Source of the DNA: Verrucomicrobiia bacterium
Lineage (GTDB): Bacteria > Verrucomicrobiota > Verrucomicrobiia > Verrucomicrobiales > Akkermansiaceae
Reading direction: 5' to 3'
DNA length: 64,000 nucleotides
Assembly: GCA_030432565.1 (NCBI GenBank)
Contig: JAUIGV010000018.1
Location: 38,205-102,204, forward strand
The notes below the pieces were generated by a model. The model searched no databases and was not told the DNA's origin. It saw only the letters and a list, made by a program, of their open reading frames with translations. Each line of letters starts with the position of its first letter. Positions within the stretch are counted from its first letter, which is position 1. The translations under genes and the position numbers were made by a program. Below are positions 18,372-27,957 of this stretch, one piece after another.

Positions 18372-21300
18372 ATGAATTTTGTTTTTCTGACCCTTGTTAC
18401 TTTGGTGGGCATCACTGTGGGAACGCCTCTTTTAGCAGCACCAATCTCCTGGGCGTCTGCTTCGGATACTGCCGATCCTTCTGTCATTCTGACTGACGGG
18501 TCCCTTGTCGAAGCCTTGAATGGAACCGCCGCAACGGGTCTGGTGACGGTCAATGGGGTCGACTTTTCTCCAACGAATGCGCTCCTGCCTAATTCAGCGG
18601 CAAGCGTCGCGTTGGCCGGCCGAAGCACGCTGGATCCCGGTCTCGATCGTTTGCTCAACAACGTGGAGTTTGGCGGAGGAACTTCGACTGCGATCACCGT
18701 AGGTGGAGGAGAGCTGGTCGTCGGGCAGGCGTACTCGATCCAGCTGTTCTTCACCGACCTTCGAAGCTGTTGCAGCAGTCGTGTCATGACTTTCGGTGAT
18801 GGTGAAGGGAATACTGTGAACGTCCGTGCTTCCGGGGCTCCGGGATCTTTTGGTCAAAATGTGACGGGGACTTTTGTTGCCGATGGAACCAGCCAGACGA
18901 TCAACCTCGTCGCCAATGGATTTGGAAATGTGCACCTCAATGGTTACCAGGTTCGGAGTGCCTTCCCGGTTCCCGTCATCGAATCATTTTCCGCGACACC
19001 CTCTCTCATCGCCAGCGGAGAATCCACCACACTGGATTGGCAAATCACCGGTGCTGATACCGCCGAGATAAACAACGGTGTTGGTGTCATCGATGCCACC
19101 TCGGGTAGCCTTTTGGTCAGTCCGAACACTACAACCACATACATCCTCACTGCCACAAACGATGGTGGTCCGGTGACTTCCGAGATTACCGTGGGTGTCG
19201 ATGTTCCTTTGCTTCCGCCGGTTCTCAATGAATTCCTCGCCAGCAACGACAGTGACTTTGCGGACGAAGATGGAAAATTTTCCGATTGGATTGAAATCTA
19301 CAACCCAAATGCCTTTGCCATTGATCTCGATGGTTATCATCTCACCAGCGATCCAGCAAGGCCCACCGAGTGGACCTTCCCCGAAGGGGTCTCCCTCGGT
19401 GGTGATTCCTACCTTATCGTTTTTGCGAGCGGAACCAGCAGGGGGCTTTCCGAGCTTCATACCAACTTTAAAATTTCTGCCAGAGGCGGCTACCTTGCTC
19501 TGATCACTCCCGACGGAAGCACCGTGATCAACGAGTTCAACTACCCTTCCCAACGGACCGATATCTCCTACTCGCAGGCGGGTTACCTCTCTTTGCCGAC
19601 TCCGGGCGAAGAGAACGGGACGGCCACCAGTGGCTTCGTGGCCGATACCAATTTTGATATCGACCGTGGATTCTATGATACCCCTTTCACCGTGAACATC
19701 ACCACGGAGACGCCCGGAGCGACGATCGTTTACACCACCGACGGAACAGATCCCACCGCCACCAATGGCACGACCTCGGTGGCCCCAGCCAGCGTTTCCA
19801 TCACTGGTACGACCGTGCTTCGGGCCGCTGCTTTCAAAGCGGGCCTCACTGCGACCAACATTGATACCCAGACCTACCTCTTTACTTCCGACATCATCAA
19901 GCAACCCAACATGGATCCCGACGTCGTGAATGATCCGGCCTACCGGGGGGAAATCGACTCTGCTCTGAAATCCATTCGCACCCTTTCTTTGGTCACTGAT
20001 CCGGCCAATCTTTTCGATAACTCCATCGGCATTCTTGCCAATACCGGCGGCAGGGGCATCGCCTGGGAACGACCTGTTTCCATCGAGTTCATCGACCCTG
20101 ATAATTTCAACGCATCCATGCAAACCAATGCAGGTCTTCGTATGCATGGCAATGGTTCGAGGGGAAATCCCAAGAACTCTCTCCGCCTCCTCTTCCGTGC
20201 CGCTTACGGGCCGAAGAAGCTCAATTACCCGCTCTTCGGGGAAGATTTTGTAGCGCAAAAATTCAATACCGTTGTCCTCCGTGCGCAGAATGCCAACAGC
20301 TGGACCAGCTCGCGTTCGCTTGACCGCCAATCAACAACCTTCCTGCAGGACTCCTTTGCGAAAGACACTCAGGGAGCCATGGGGCAGCCTCACTCCGGAT
20401 CAACCTTTGTCCACCTCTTCCTGAATGGAACCTACTGGGGGCTCTACAATCCCACCGAACGACCCGATGGCTCGTTTGGCGAGGACCACTTTGGCGGAGA
20501 CGATGCCGACTACGATGCGGTGAGTCGACGCTTCAGCGTGGAAGTTCAGTCGGGCAGTAAGGTTCACTGGGACGAAATGATCGCCTATTCCGACAACCTT
20601 CTCGATACCAGGGAAGAGTATGAAACGCTCAAGCAGGAATACATTGATGTCGATAATCTTATCGACTACATGCTCATCCATCAGTTCATGCAGACGCGCG
20701 ATGGTCCGGACGATTTTGGCCACAATAACATGCGCCTTGTTCGGCGTAACAACCCACCGGGTCTCTGGCAGGCCTACGCCTGGGACATGGAGTATTCCAT
20801 GATCGATCCCATGGGTACGCGCAATTTCTCATACCCATTTCCGATCTATTCCAGTTCCCGGAACAGCAATAACGACATCACTGACAGCATCGCTTCAATC
20901 TATATCCGTCTGAAGGATAATAACCCGGAGTTCCAACTCCGATATGCCGACCGGGCCTATAAGCATCTCTTTAACGGTGGAGCGCTCACTCCGCAAAATG
21001 CCAGCTTTCGCTTTGAAACCCGGGCGCAGGAAATTGAAAGTGCGGTCATTGGCGAGTCGGCTCGTTGGGGTGATCAACGGCGGGCCTCTCCCTACACTCG
21101 CGATGGCGAATGGACCGCCGAGCGCGATCGCATCAATAGCGAGTTTTTTCCTGTTCGTCCCGGTCATGTTATTTCCCAACTCCGGATTCACGGACTCTAT
21201 CCTGATGTTGATCCGCCGCATCTTTCCCAACACGGGGGACAAGTCGCTCCGGGATTTGATCTTGCTCTGACCGCTGACAGGGGAACGATTTATTACACCA

Positions 21301-22268
21301 TGGATGGTTCCGATCCCCGCCAAACATGGACTGGTAACCCCCTTGGCACGAGCTACTCGGGGCCGGTAGATCTCACCCGGTCCCTCACAATCAAAGCTCG
21401 TGTTCTCGATGCCGGTGAATGGTCCGCCCTCACCGAAGCCTCCTTCGTCGTGGGGACGCCTGCCAGCTCGGAGAATCTAATTGTTTCGGAACTTAACTAC
21501 CACCCACCCGCCGGGGAAGAAGGACGGGAATTCATCGAACTCCTCAATATCTCAAACAACGCCATCGAATTAGGTGGGGCATCCTTCACCGAAGGAATAG
21601 ATTTCACTTTTGCTCAGAGTATGACTCTGGCCGCAGGAGATCGCCTCGTGATCGTTCGGGATCCCGCCGCCTTTACACCGGTCGAACACGCCGACATCAT
21701 CGGGTTTTTTGAAAACGATACCGCGTTGAACAATGGCGGTGAACGCATTGCTCTTGTCGATTACCTCGGTGCCACGATTTTCGATTTCCACTACCGCGAT
21801 GATCATTCCTGGAGCAGCTTCCCCGATGGTGGCGGGCCGAGCCTCACCCTCATCGCTCCAGGGGGAGCTCCCGATCTTTCCGATCCGGCCAGTTGGCGAT
21901 CGAGCTCATTCCCCGGCGGCACTCCGGGCGCGACAGACTCCACGACTTTCTCAGGCGACCCTGCTGCCGACGATAACGGCAACGGGATTTTCAACTTGGT
22001 CGAATACGCGGTCGGGGGCCGCATTGAGACTGACTTCACCGCCGTGGGCGAAGAGACTTTCCTTACTCTTGAGTATGATCAAAATCTCGGATCAGATGAC
22101 GTTGTGGTCATCATCGAATCTTCATCGGATCTGATCTCGTGGACTCCGCTGACAACTCGTCGCCTGAAAAGCTATAACTCGAATGGGACCGTCACGGTCT
22201 CAATGAGATCGGACGAAAGTCTGTCGACGGTCCGGCAATTCCTTCGGGTCCGGGTCGTGAGCCGATAG
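18372..22268 (+). CDS. Lamin-tail / CotH-kinase / chitobiase-C-terminal multidomain exported protein
   Basis: 1,298 residues from the ATG at 18372, which opens a signal peptide (MNFVFLTLVTLVGITVG). Domains in order: an N-terminal beta-sandwich; an Ig-like segment (SGESTTLDWQITG); a lamin-tail domain from about 275 (LNEFLASNDSDFADEDG); a chitobiase/beta-hexosaminidase C-terminal-type repeat (TIVYTTDGTDPTATNG); a CotH-kinase-like domain at about 530-870 with NAGLRMHGNGSRG, HQFMQTRDGPDDFGHNN and AYAWDMEYSM; another YYTMDGSDPR repeat; and a second lamin-tail domain. The C-terminus ends RQFLRVRVVSR, typical of verrucomicrobial secreted proteins. CotH domains phosphorylate proteins in spores; here the function is unknown, likely surface or extracellular. 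Divergent from the beta-helix gene. Confidence 0.88.
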   Translation: MNFVFLTLVTLVGITVGTPLLAAPISWASASDTADPSVILTDGSLVEALNGTAATGLVTVNGVDFSPTNALLPNSAASVALAGRSTLDPGLDRLLNNVEFGGGTSTAITVGGGELVVGQAYSIQLFFTDLRSCCSSRVMTFGDGEGNTVNVRASGAPGSFGQNVTGTFVADGTSQTINLVANGFGNVHLNGYQVRSAFPVPVIESFSATPSLIASGESTTLDWQITGADTAEINNGVGVIDATSGSLLVSPNTTTTYILTATNDGGPVTSEITVGVDVPLLPPVLNEFLASNDSDFADEDGKFSDWIEIYNPNAFAIDLDGYHLTSDPARPTEWTFPEGVSLGGDSYLIVFASGTSRGLSELHTNFKISARGGYLALITPDGSTVINEFNYPSQRTDISYSQAGYLSLPTPGEENGTATSGFVADTNFDIDRGFYDTPFTVNITTETPGATIVYTTDGTDPTATNGTTSVAPASVSITGTTVLRAAAFKAGLTATNIDTQTYLFTSDIIKQPNMDPDVVNDPAYRGEIDSALKSIRTLSLVTDPANLFDNSIGILANTGGRGIAWERPVSIEFIDPDNFNASMQTNAGLRMHGNGSRGNPKNSLRLLFRAAYGPKKLNYPLFGEDFVAQKFNTVVLRAQNANSWTSSRSLDRQSTTFLQDSFAKDTQGAMGQPHSGSTFVHLFLNGTYWGLYNPTERPDGSFGEDHFGGDDADYDAVSRRFSVEVQSGSKVHWDEMIAYSDNLLDTREEYETLKQEYIDVDNLIDYMLIHQFMQTRDGPDDFGHNNMRLVRRNNPPGLWQAYAWDMEYSMIDPMGTRNFSYPFPIYSSSRNSNNDITDSIASIYIRLKDNNPEFQLRYADRAYKHLFNGGALTPQNASFRFETRAQEIESAVIGESARWGDQRRASPYTRDGEWTAERDRINSEFFPVRPGHVISQLRIHGLYPDVDPPHLSQHGGQVAPGFDLALTADRGTIYYTMDGSDPRQTWTGNPLGTSYSGPVDLTRSLTIKARVLDAGEWSALTEASFVVGTPASSENLIVSELNYHPPAGEEGREFIELLNISNNAIELGGASFTEGIDFTFAQSMTLAAGDRLVIVRDPAAFTPVEHADIIGFFENDTALNNGGERIALVDYLGATIFDFHYRDDHSWSSFPDGGGPSLTLIAPGGAPDLSDPASWRSSSFPGGTPGATDSTTFSGDPAADDNGNGIFNLVEYAVGGRIETDFTAVGEETFLTLEYDQNLGSDDVVVIIESSSDLISWTPLTTRRLKSYNSNGTVTVSMRSDESLSTVRQFLRVRVVSR

Positions 22269-22304
22269 CCTGGGCTTCCGGGGCTCGATGCAATCAAGTT
22301 GATC

Positions 22305-23702
22305 TCAAACCCTGTTCAAGGTGCCGTTGATTCCTGCGAAGGAGTTCGTCTCGACACCGAGTCGTTGCAAAATGGTGACGAAGAGTTGGGAAAGCGGGAG
22401 TTCTTCTACCTCGACTTTGCCTCGCCACCCACGGTCACTCACGATTCCGGCTCCGGCCTGGTTGTCTTCATTACCCTTGCCAAATTTGAGATAGCGGCCG
22501 TTTTCGAAACCGAGGTTTTTGCCTCCGGCCGAGATGATGGGATAGTTGCGGGAAAGGTGGAAGCTACTGGAGGCAGAACCATGCATCGCAAAGGTATTGT
22601 CCAGAATGCTTCCCTGGCCATTTGGTTCCTTGGTATCCTTGAGCTTCTGGATGAAGCGTCCAAATTCCTCCGCTTGATACCGGTTGTAGGTACCGAGATT
22701 CTCCCATCCCTTTGGCTTCTTGACGGCGTGCGTTAAGCCGTGGGCATTCCCCAGCCCGACCGCCTTTGAGAGAAGGTCGTGAGGGCCGCCCCCATTTTCA
22801 CGGCCCAGTTGGAAGGTCGCCACGCGGGTCGAATCACTGACGAAGGATAGATAAATCAGCTCGTACATCGTTTCGAAATAGAGTTTCGCTTCCTTGGGGC
22901 CAGCCTCCAAAGCGAGGTTTCGGGTATCCACTTTTGGAACCGGCGTATCGATCCACTTGCGGGCTTTTTCCAGCTTCACTTCGGTGTCGCGGACCGCATC
23001 AAGATATTGCTCCAGCGTTTCCTGATCGTGTTTGGATAGCTTCCGCCCGAAGGAGCGTGTATTGGCGATCAGAAGGTCCAGCGCGCTTTTGCTCCGTGCC
23101 AACTTTGCCGCAGCTTCCCTGCCGCTGGTGACAAAGAGCATGTCGAAGATCTGTTTAGGATGGTTCAAGGCCGGGATGGGCCGTCCGCTCCGGTTGTAGG
23201 ATTGGGTCTGCGCTCCCCGTGGTCCGCCGACACCACCATTGGTCGACATCACGAGAGAAGAGTGGCGTGTGAAATGACCCACTTGCTCGGCATAGACCTG
23301 ATCGATGGAGATCGAGTTTTTGTAAGCCCCGTGCCCGCCGATGGCCGCGCCGGTCAGATACTGGTCGGCGTTGGAATGACCGTGAACGGTTCGTGCCGCC
23401 GGATGGGAAAGGCCTGAGTAAATGGTGATCTCTTCTCGCAAGGGCTCGAGCACATCGAGCACTTTGGTGAGTTTGAAATCTCTCTCGCCTCCCCGAGGGA
23501 ACCAGCTCCAATCCTTCCAGGCCGGATCTTCCTTGACTGGCAGGCCGACGCCGTCGGGATGGTAAATGCTCACAAATCGTTTTGGAGCAGGGTCCGGATT
23601 GGAGTCATCTGCGGCAAAAGTTTCCAGCCAGGGCAGGCCGAGAGCGACGCCGGTTCCCCGAAGGAAATTGCGACGGTTCATGGAGGAGGTCTTGTGGCTC
23701 AT
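22305..23702 (-). CDS. DUF1552 domain-containing protein, Tat-exported
   Basis: 465 residues. It contains MNRRNFLRGTGVALGLPWLE, a twin-arginine signal, just after a possible alternative start (ATG 23702 or 23681). The body has family-typical segments: YSGLSHPAARTVHGHSNAD, YAEQVGHFTRHSSL and TFQLGRENGGGPHDL. DUF1552 proteins are exported PVC/Myxococcus proteins of unknown reaction and are almost always encoded with a DUF1592 cytochrome-like protein, as here: the DUF1592 gene ends 17 bp upstream. The pair probably forms one periplasmic redox unit. The C-terminus converges on the CotH-type gene. Confidence 0.92.
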   Translation of the reverse strand: MSHKTSSMNRRNFLRGTGVALGLPWLETFAADDSNPDPAPKRFVSIYHPDGVGLPVKEDPAWKDWSWFPRGGERDFKLTKVLDVLEPLREEITIYSGLSHPAARTVHGHSNADQYLTGAAIGGHGAYKNSISIDQVYAEQVGHFTRHSSLVMSTNGGVGGPRGAQTQSYNRSGRPIPALNHPKQIFDMLFVTSGREAAAKLARSKSALDLLIANTRSFGRKLSKHDQETLEQYLDAVRDTEVKLEKARKWIDTPVPKVDTRNLALEAGPKEAKLYFETMYELIYLSFVSDSTRVATFQLGRENGGGPHDLLSKAVGLGNAHGLTHAVKKPKGWENLGTYNRYQAEEFGRFIQKLKDTKEPNGQGSILDNTFAMHGSASSSFHLSRNYPIISAGGKNLGFENGRYLKFGKGNEDNQAGAGIVSDRGWRGKVEVEELPLSQLFVTILQRLGVETNSFAGINGTLNRV

Positions 23703-23719
23703 TATCCGGTTTTCTGTTG

Positions 23720-26230
23720 CTATTTTGAGTTGAAGAGACTGCTGTGGATGATGAGATGAATCAAGTCACTCAGGCGATCATCCTTTTTTCTAAAGTTCAA
23801 TGTCAGCGCGTCGATCCCGGCATGATCGCTAAAAGTCAGCGGGCGTCCGAGGGCGTAGGCGGTCATTTTATGAACCATTGCGCGGGAAAATTGATCCTGG
23901 CGATCTGTGAGGAGATAGCGCTTCAGGCCATCCATGCCAGCCAGTTCCTGTTTATTGAAAAGTATCGATGTGGCATCGATCGGTTTGCTTTTTATGTTGG
24001 TTCGGAAGGCACCCAGCGCGTCGTAGTTTTCGAAAGCAATTCCCCAGGGGTCAATCTTGGCGTGGCAGGAAATGCATGCCGGTTTATTGCGGTGGTCTTC
24101 GATACGCTCCTTAAGCGTCATTTCCAGAATCCTCGGGTCTGTCAAATCGACCTCCGGGACATTCGGAGGAGCGGGCGGGGGAGGATCATGGAGGATTCGT
24201 TCAAGCATCCAGATTCCGCGTTTGAGCGGGTGGGAATCCTTGCCATCGGAATTCATGGTGAGTATCGCGGCGTTGGTCAGGATCCCGCCGCGATTCGCTT
24301 CGGGCGTGACAGGCACTCTGCGGAAGTGCGGGCCGTAAACATCTCCGATCCGATAATGTGCCGCCAGCCGTTCGTTCACCACCGCGTAGTCGGAGTGTAG
24401 GAAATCCATCACGCTGTCGTTGTTCTTTAAGACGTCTTTGAAGAAGGCGATGGGTTCTTCCTGCATCGCTTCCATGAGCGCGATGTCCTTCACATGGACC
24501 ACGCTATTGAGCCCGTCCAAACCAAGCCATTGCTGCACGAAGTGTTTCGAGAAACGACCAGATCGTGGATCGGCCAACATGCGTTCGATCTGGGCATCCA
24601 GAATCTCCGGCTTGGTGAGCGTTCCCTTCCAGGCGAGCGTCAGTAGTTCCTCGTCAGGAATACTGGACCATAGAAAAAACGAAAGGCGACTGGCCAACTC
24701 CAAGTCACTGATGGTCTCGGAATCTGGCTGTGTCAGGTAAAGAAACTCCGGCGTCGCCAGAACCGTGGCCAAGACTTCCAGCATCGCCTCTTCCATCGTG
24801 GCAAACTCTGGACGGTATTTCGCAAACAAGTTCACGAAGGGGTCCACTTCCTTTGCGTTAAGCGGCCGGCGCCAGGCAAGCACCATGAATCGCGTCAGGA
24901 CTTCACGGGCATAGACCTCTTCATTTGCTTTGTTCTTACTCTCGAAGAAAATCTCCTGATGATTTTGCGGCGGCCATTGTTCGAAAAACGGGGCGCTGAT
25001 TTCGATGAAATCGACGAGAACGGTGAGCGGCTCCTTCCCCCGCGTGCTCGTTTGACATTCGATCGTTAGAAATTCATCTCTCCTGGGAAACTTCTCCTTA
25101 TTGTTTCGAAACGGGTTGCGTTGGATCTCGCTGAGCGGGATGTCCAGGTGGATCAACTGGGGCTTGTCGGTCGTTCCTGTGATCGGAATGTCGCGCTTGG
25201 AGATGACCTCGGAAAAGTTGGCGTTATTGCTGGTGTGAGCACTGAAGTGAAAACGCAGGCTCGCAAATTCATCGGGCTTCAGCGTCGAACGCGCGGCCCG
25301 GATGGTGATTCTCATCGTGCCTTCATCGGGGAGGTGATTGCTGAGATTAAACTTCACCGAGCGTTTTCTCTTATCAAAGGTGACGGTCTGCGGAGGTGTC
25401 TGGCCTTTCTTTACTTTTTCAGTGAGGCGATGGATCGCGCTGATGTTCTTGGGGACAATTTTTGATGAAGTTTGGTCCGAATTGGGGAGCCGGTAGACTA
25501 CCATCCCGGGTTGTTCGCCGAGGACGGTCACATGCTTGAGCGCCTTGAGTGCGGTTTCTCGATAGATCTCGAACTGCATTGCCGACATTTGCAGCATGTC
25601 CGAGCTGTTCTTAAATCCGTTTTCCGAGGCCGCTTCAGGAGGCAGCTTTCCGGAAAGAGAGTAGGAAAGTCCCAAAAGGTCTCGCAGCGCGTAATCGTAT
25701 TCATATCGCGTCATGCGACGGAAGGAAGAATGCCCCCCTTCATTTCGCCGCTGAGTCGAGGCCTTCTGAATTTCAGAGTTCAGCCACTCCGTGACCTTGG
25801 CGAGTTCTCCATCAGTGGTTTGGATATCAGCGTCTTCGGGCGGCATTTCGCCATTGCTCACGGCATCGAGAACCTCCAACCACCAATCGACATCGCCACC
25901 CTTGATGAGATCCGGATCGAGAGTGTCGATGCGAAACTTGCCCTTGGCTTTCCTGGGTCCGTGGCACTCCAGGCAGGTCTTGTTGAGAATGGGCGCGATG
26001 CTCTTCTTAAAGCCCGCGAGATTGGCAGCTGGTGCTCCGATTGTTTCCGGGAAGGCTCCCCTCGATGCCAACAAGGTTGAATGTTTGCGCCCGAGTTCAC
26101 GGGCTTGTTCGAGTGACGGAAGCTCACTTGATGGCGATGGCGTGCCGGCGTGTCCCAAAGAAGTCGATACGAAAAGGAACCATGCCGTGATGCCAGATCG
26201 AGTTGGGAGAAAAGTGCGGATGATACTCAT
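23720..26230 (-). CDS. DUF1592 family cytochrome-like protein (DUF1587/1592/1588/1585 architecture)
   Basis: 836 residues with signal peptide (MSIIRTFLPTRSGITAWFLF). A heme-binding CLECH lies at residues 86-90 in a planctomycete-type cytochrome c segment. It is followed by DUF1587 (YEYDYALRDLLGLSYSL), DUF1595, DUF1592 (LASRLSFFLWSSIPDEELL), DUF1588 with a second CxxCH (ACISCHAKIDPWG), and DUF1585 at the end (DRQDQFSRAMVHKMTAYALGRPL). Periplasmic, presumably electron-transferring; substrate unknown. First gene of the DUF1592-DUF1552 pair. The divergent protease gene at 26437 leaves about 200 bp for two promoters. Confidence 0.92.
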   Translation of the reverse strand: MSIIRTFLPTRSGITAWFLFVSTSLGHAGTPSPSSELPSLEQARELGRKHSTLLASRGAFPETIGAPAANLAGFKKSIAPILNKTCLECHGPRKAKGKFRIDTLDPDLIKGGDVDWWLEVLDAVSNGEMPPEDADIQTTDGELAKVTEWLNSEIQKASTQRRNEGGHSSFRRMTRYEYDYALRDLLGLSYSLSGKLPPEAASENGFKNSSDMLQMSAMQFEIYRETALKALKHVTVLGEQPGMVVYRLPNSDQTSSKIVPKNISAIHRLTEKVKKGQTPPQTVTFDKRKRSVKFNLSNHLPDEGTMRITIRAARSTLKPDEFASLRFHFSAHTSNNANFSEVISKRDIPITGTTDKPQLIHLDIPLSEIQRNPFRNNKEKFPRRDEFLTIECQTSTRGKEPLTVLVDFIEISAPFFEQWPPQNHQEIFFESKNKANEEVYAREVLTRFMVLAWRRPLNAKEVDPFVNLFAKYRPEFATMEEAMLEVLATVLATPEFLYLTQPDSETISDLELASRLSFFLWSSIPDEELLTLAWKGTLTKPEILDAQIERMLADPRSGRFSKHFVQQWLGLDGLNSVVHVKDIALMEAMQEEPIAFFKDVLKNNDSVMDFLHSDYAVVNERLAAHYRIGDVYGPHFRRVPVTPEANRGGILTNAAILTMNSDGKDSHPLKRGIWMLERILHDPPPPAPPNVPEVDLTDPRILEMTLKERIEDHRNKPACISCHAKIDPWGIAFENYDALGAFRTNIKSKPIDATSILFNKQELAGMDGLKRYLLTDRQDQFSRAMVHKMTAYALGRPLTFSDHAGIDALTLNFRKKDDRLSDLIHLIIHSSLFNSK

Positions 26231-26436
26231 CGTTTATTCCGGCCTCCTGAAGGAGAATGTTGGTATTGATCTACTGTTGGGACGGGCAGAGATCTATCGT
26301 CCAATCTTTCATGGTAGGGATGATTCTTCCGCTTTCTGGGAGGACGAAGGGGGAGAGCCGCTTCTGTCAATGCAATACTGCAACTTGTAACGATAGTGAT
26401 GTCTGCTACATCAAGTATCTCCTCAGGACTTTAGTT

Positions 26437-27927
26437 ATGATTACTCATTCGAAACGAATTTTCACCACCGCCAGCCTTCTGTTCACCACGCTTCATGGGG
26501 TGCTCATTGCGGATGATGCCGATCAGGCCCGCGCCGAGTACCCGGGTGGGTTTTCGCGTCCTCCTTCGCAGGGGAAAGACTACAACACCTGGGCCGATGC
26601 CACAGGCCCTGATGTGGGTGAGGTAAAGGTGGATCCGAAGCGCCTGCCTTCACGCGTGGATAATTCCTCTCGTTCGCAGTTTCCGCCCATCTACAAGCAG
26701 CGGTGGGGGGCATGTGGTCAGTTTGCGTCGGTGGCTTCGATTTTTACCTACGAGATGAATGTTTTGAATGGCACGGTTGCGGATACCGACGCCAATTGGT
26801 TCCCGGCCCACTTCTCGTGGAATATGATGAATAAAGCCGAGAACAATGGTTCCGAGGCTTATCACGGGTGGGAGGTGGCCAAGCGTATCGGCATTCCAAC
26901 CGCCAAGACCTATGGCGGAGTCCGGCTTAACAAAATCGGGATGTGGCCAAACGGCTATGGGATTTGGCGCGAAGCAATGGAGTATCGGGTATCCGGATAT
27001 CGCTACTCGCCGGCAAATACCGTGGAGCAACTCAACGAAGCCCGGGGTTGGCTTTTCGATCGAAATCAACCGAAGAAGGATGGTGAAACGATCGGCGGAT
27101 TGTTTGCTCTGGATGGGCGCATGGGTGAGTTGAAGAAGGTGACCAAGACGATCCCCGAAAAGGAATATGCCGCCGGGGAGGATGTCTGGGTGCGTTGGGG
27201 GCCGAGTGGTTATGGACACGGAATCACCTGCGTGGGCTATGACGATCAGGTTGGATTCGATGTGAATGGCGACGGCAAGATTACCAACGATCTGGATATC
27301 AATAACGACGGCAAGGTGACCCTCGCGGATTGGGAACGCGGTGCTTACATCGTAGTGAATTCCTGGGGGAAATCGTGGTCGAAAGATGGCCGGATCTACC
27401 TCCTTTACAGTGCCATGATTGATCCTACGTGGAAGCGCGGGAATTATCTTGGTCGGGTGGAGGTCGAGCGCTACCAGCCCAAGAAAACTCTAAAATTGAA
27501 GCTCTCCTGCAATGATCGTTCTGACTTGCGGATGACGGTGGGAATCGCAGCGGAGGCGGAAGCGACAGTTGCTGAATACGAGATTTCGCCTTTGGCTTTA
27601 AACGGCTGGCCCTTGTTTGGTCGCAGTAATGGCGGGCACGTTCCCATCGCCGGTCCGGATGATGACACTCCGATCGAACTCGGGATCGATCTCACCGAAC
27701 TCTTCGAGAAGCTGGTTGGCGATAAGGCGGCTAACGGTAAGATTTTTCTGACCTTTGGCCGGGCGGACAAAAGCAAGGTTGAGGGGAAGGTTCATGAATG
27801 CGCAATCCGGAGCTATGACAAAACCGGGAAGTTTCTCAGTGAGTCACCGCTTAAGATCGAGGACGGAACTTTCGGGGAATCTTCGCTCAAGATTGAATCG
27901 GTAATCGGTGAGCAAAAAAACAAGTAA
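26437..27927 (+). CDS. Papain-like (C1 family) cysteine peptidase with EF-hand-like Ca-binding insertion
   Basis: 496 residues from the ATG at 26437, giving a signal peptide (MITHSKRIFTTASLLF); in-frame codons upstream to 26257 are not signal-like. The catalytic set of the papain fold is in order: Gln88 and Cys93 in KQRWGACGQFAS, His261 in GYGHGITCVGY, and Asn308 in VVNSWGKSW. Between His and Asn, residues about 275-299 carry two acidic loops, DVNGDGKITND and DINNDGKVTLAD, resembling EF-hand/dockerin calcium loops. A C-terminal region of about 140 residues follows with no recognised domain. Probably a secreted, calcium-stabilised protease. The motif order is convincing; target unknown. Confidence 0.85.
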   Translation: MITHSKRIFTTASLLFTTLHGVLIADDADQARAEYPGGFSRPPSQGKDYNTWADATGPDVGEVKVDPKRLPSRVDNSSRSQFPPIYKQRWGACGQFASVASIFTYEMNVLNGTVADTDANWFPAHFSWNMMNKAENNGSEAYHGWEVAKRIGIPTAKTYGGVRLNKIGMWPNGYGIWREAMEYRVSGYRYSPANTVEQLNEARGWLFDRNQPKKDGETIGGLFALDGRMGELKKVTKTIPEKEYAAGEDVWVRWGPSGYGHGITCVGYDDQVGFDVNGDGKITNDLDINNDGKVTLADWERGAYIVVNSWGKSWSKDGRIYLLYSAMIDPTWKRGNYLGRVEVERYQPKKTLKLKLSCNDRSDLRMTVGIAAEAEATVAEYEISPLALNGWPLFGRSNGGHVPIAGPDDDTPIELGIDLTELFEKLVGDKAANGKIFLTFGRADKSKVEGKVHECAIRSYDKTGKFLSESPLKIEDGTFGESSLKIESVIGEQKNK

Positions 27928-27957
27928 GCAGGGTTCTGTTCTGATAAGAATCCCTTT

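Noticed and set aside
18984..20330. 448-codon open frame antisense to the CotH-type gene
   Set aside because: It lies wholly opposite a clear multidomain gene, has no family motif and a charge-rich composition typical of antisense shadows in this base composition.
26092..26103. CGAGTTCACG match to the repeat's 3' block
   Set aside because: Lies inside the DUF1592 coding sequence with no flanking similarity; chance match.
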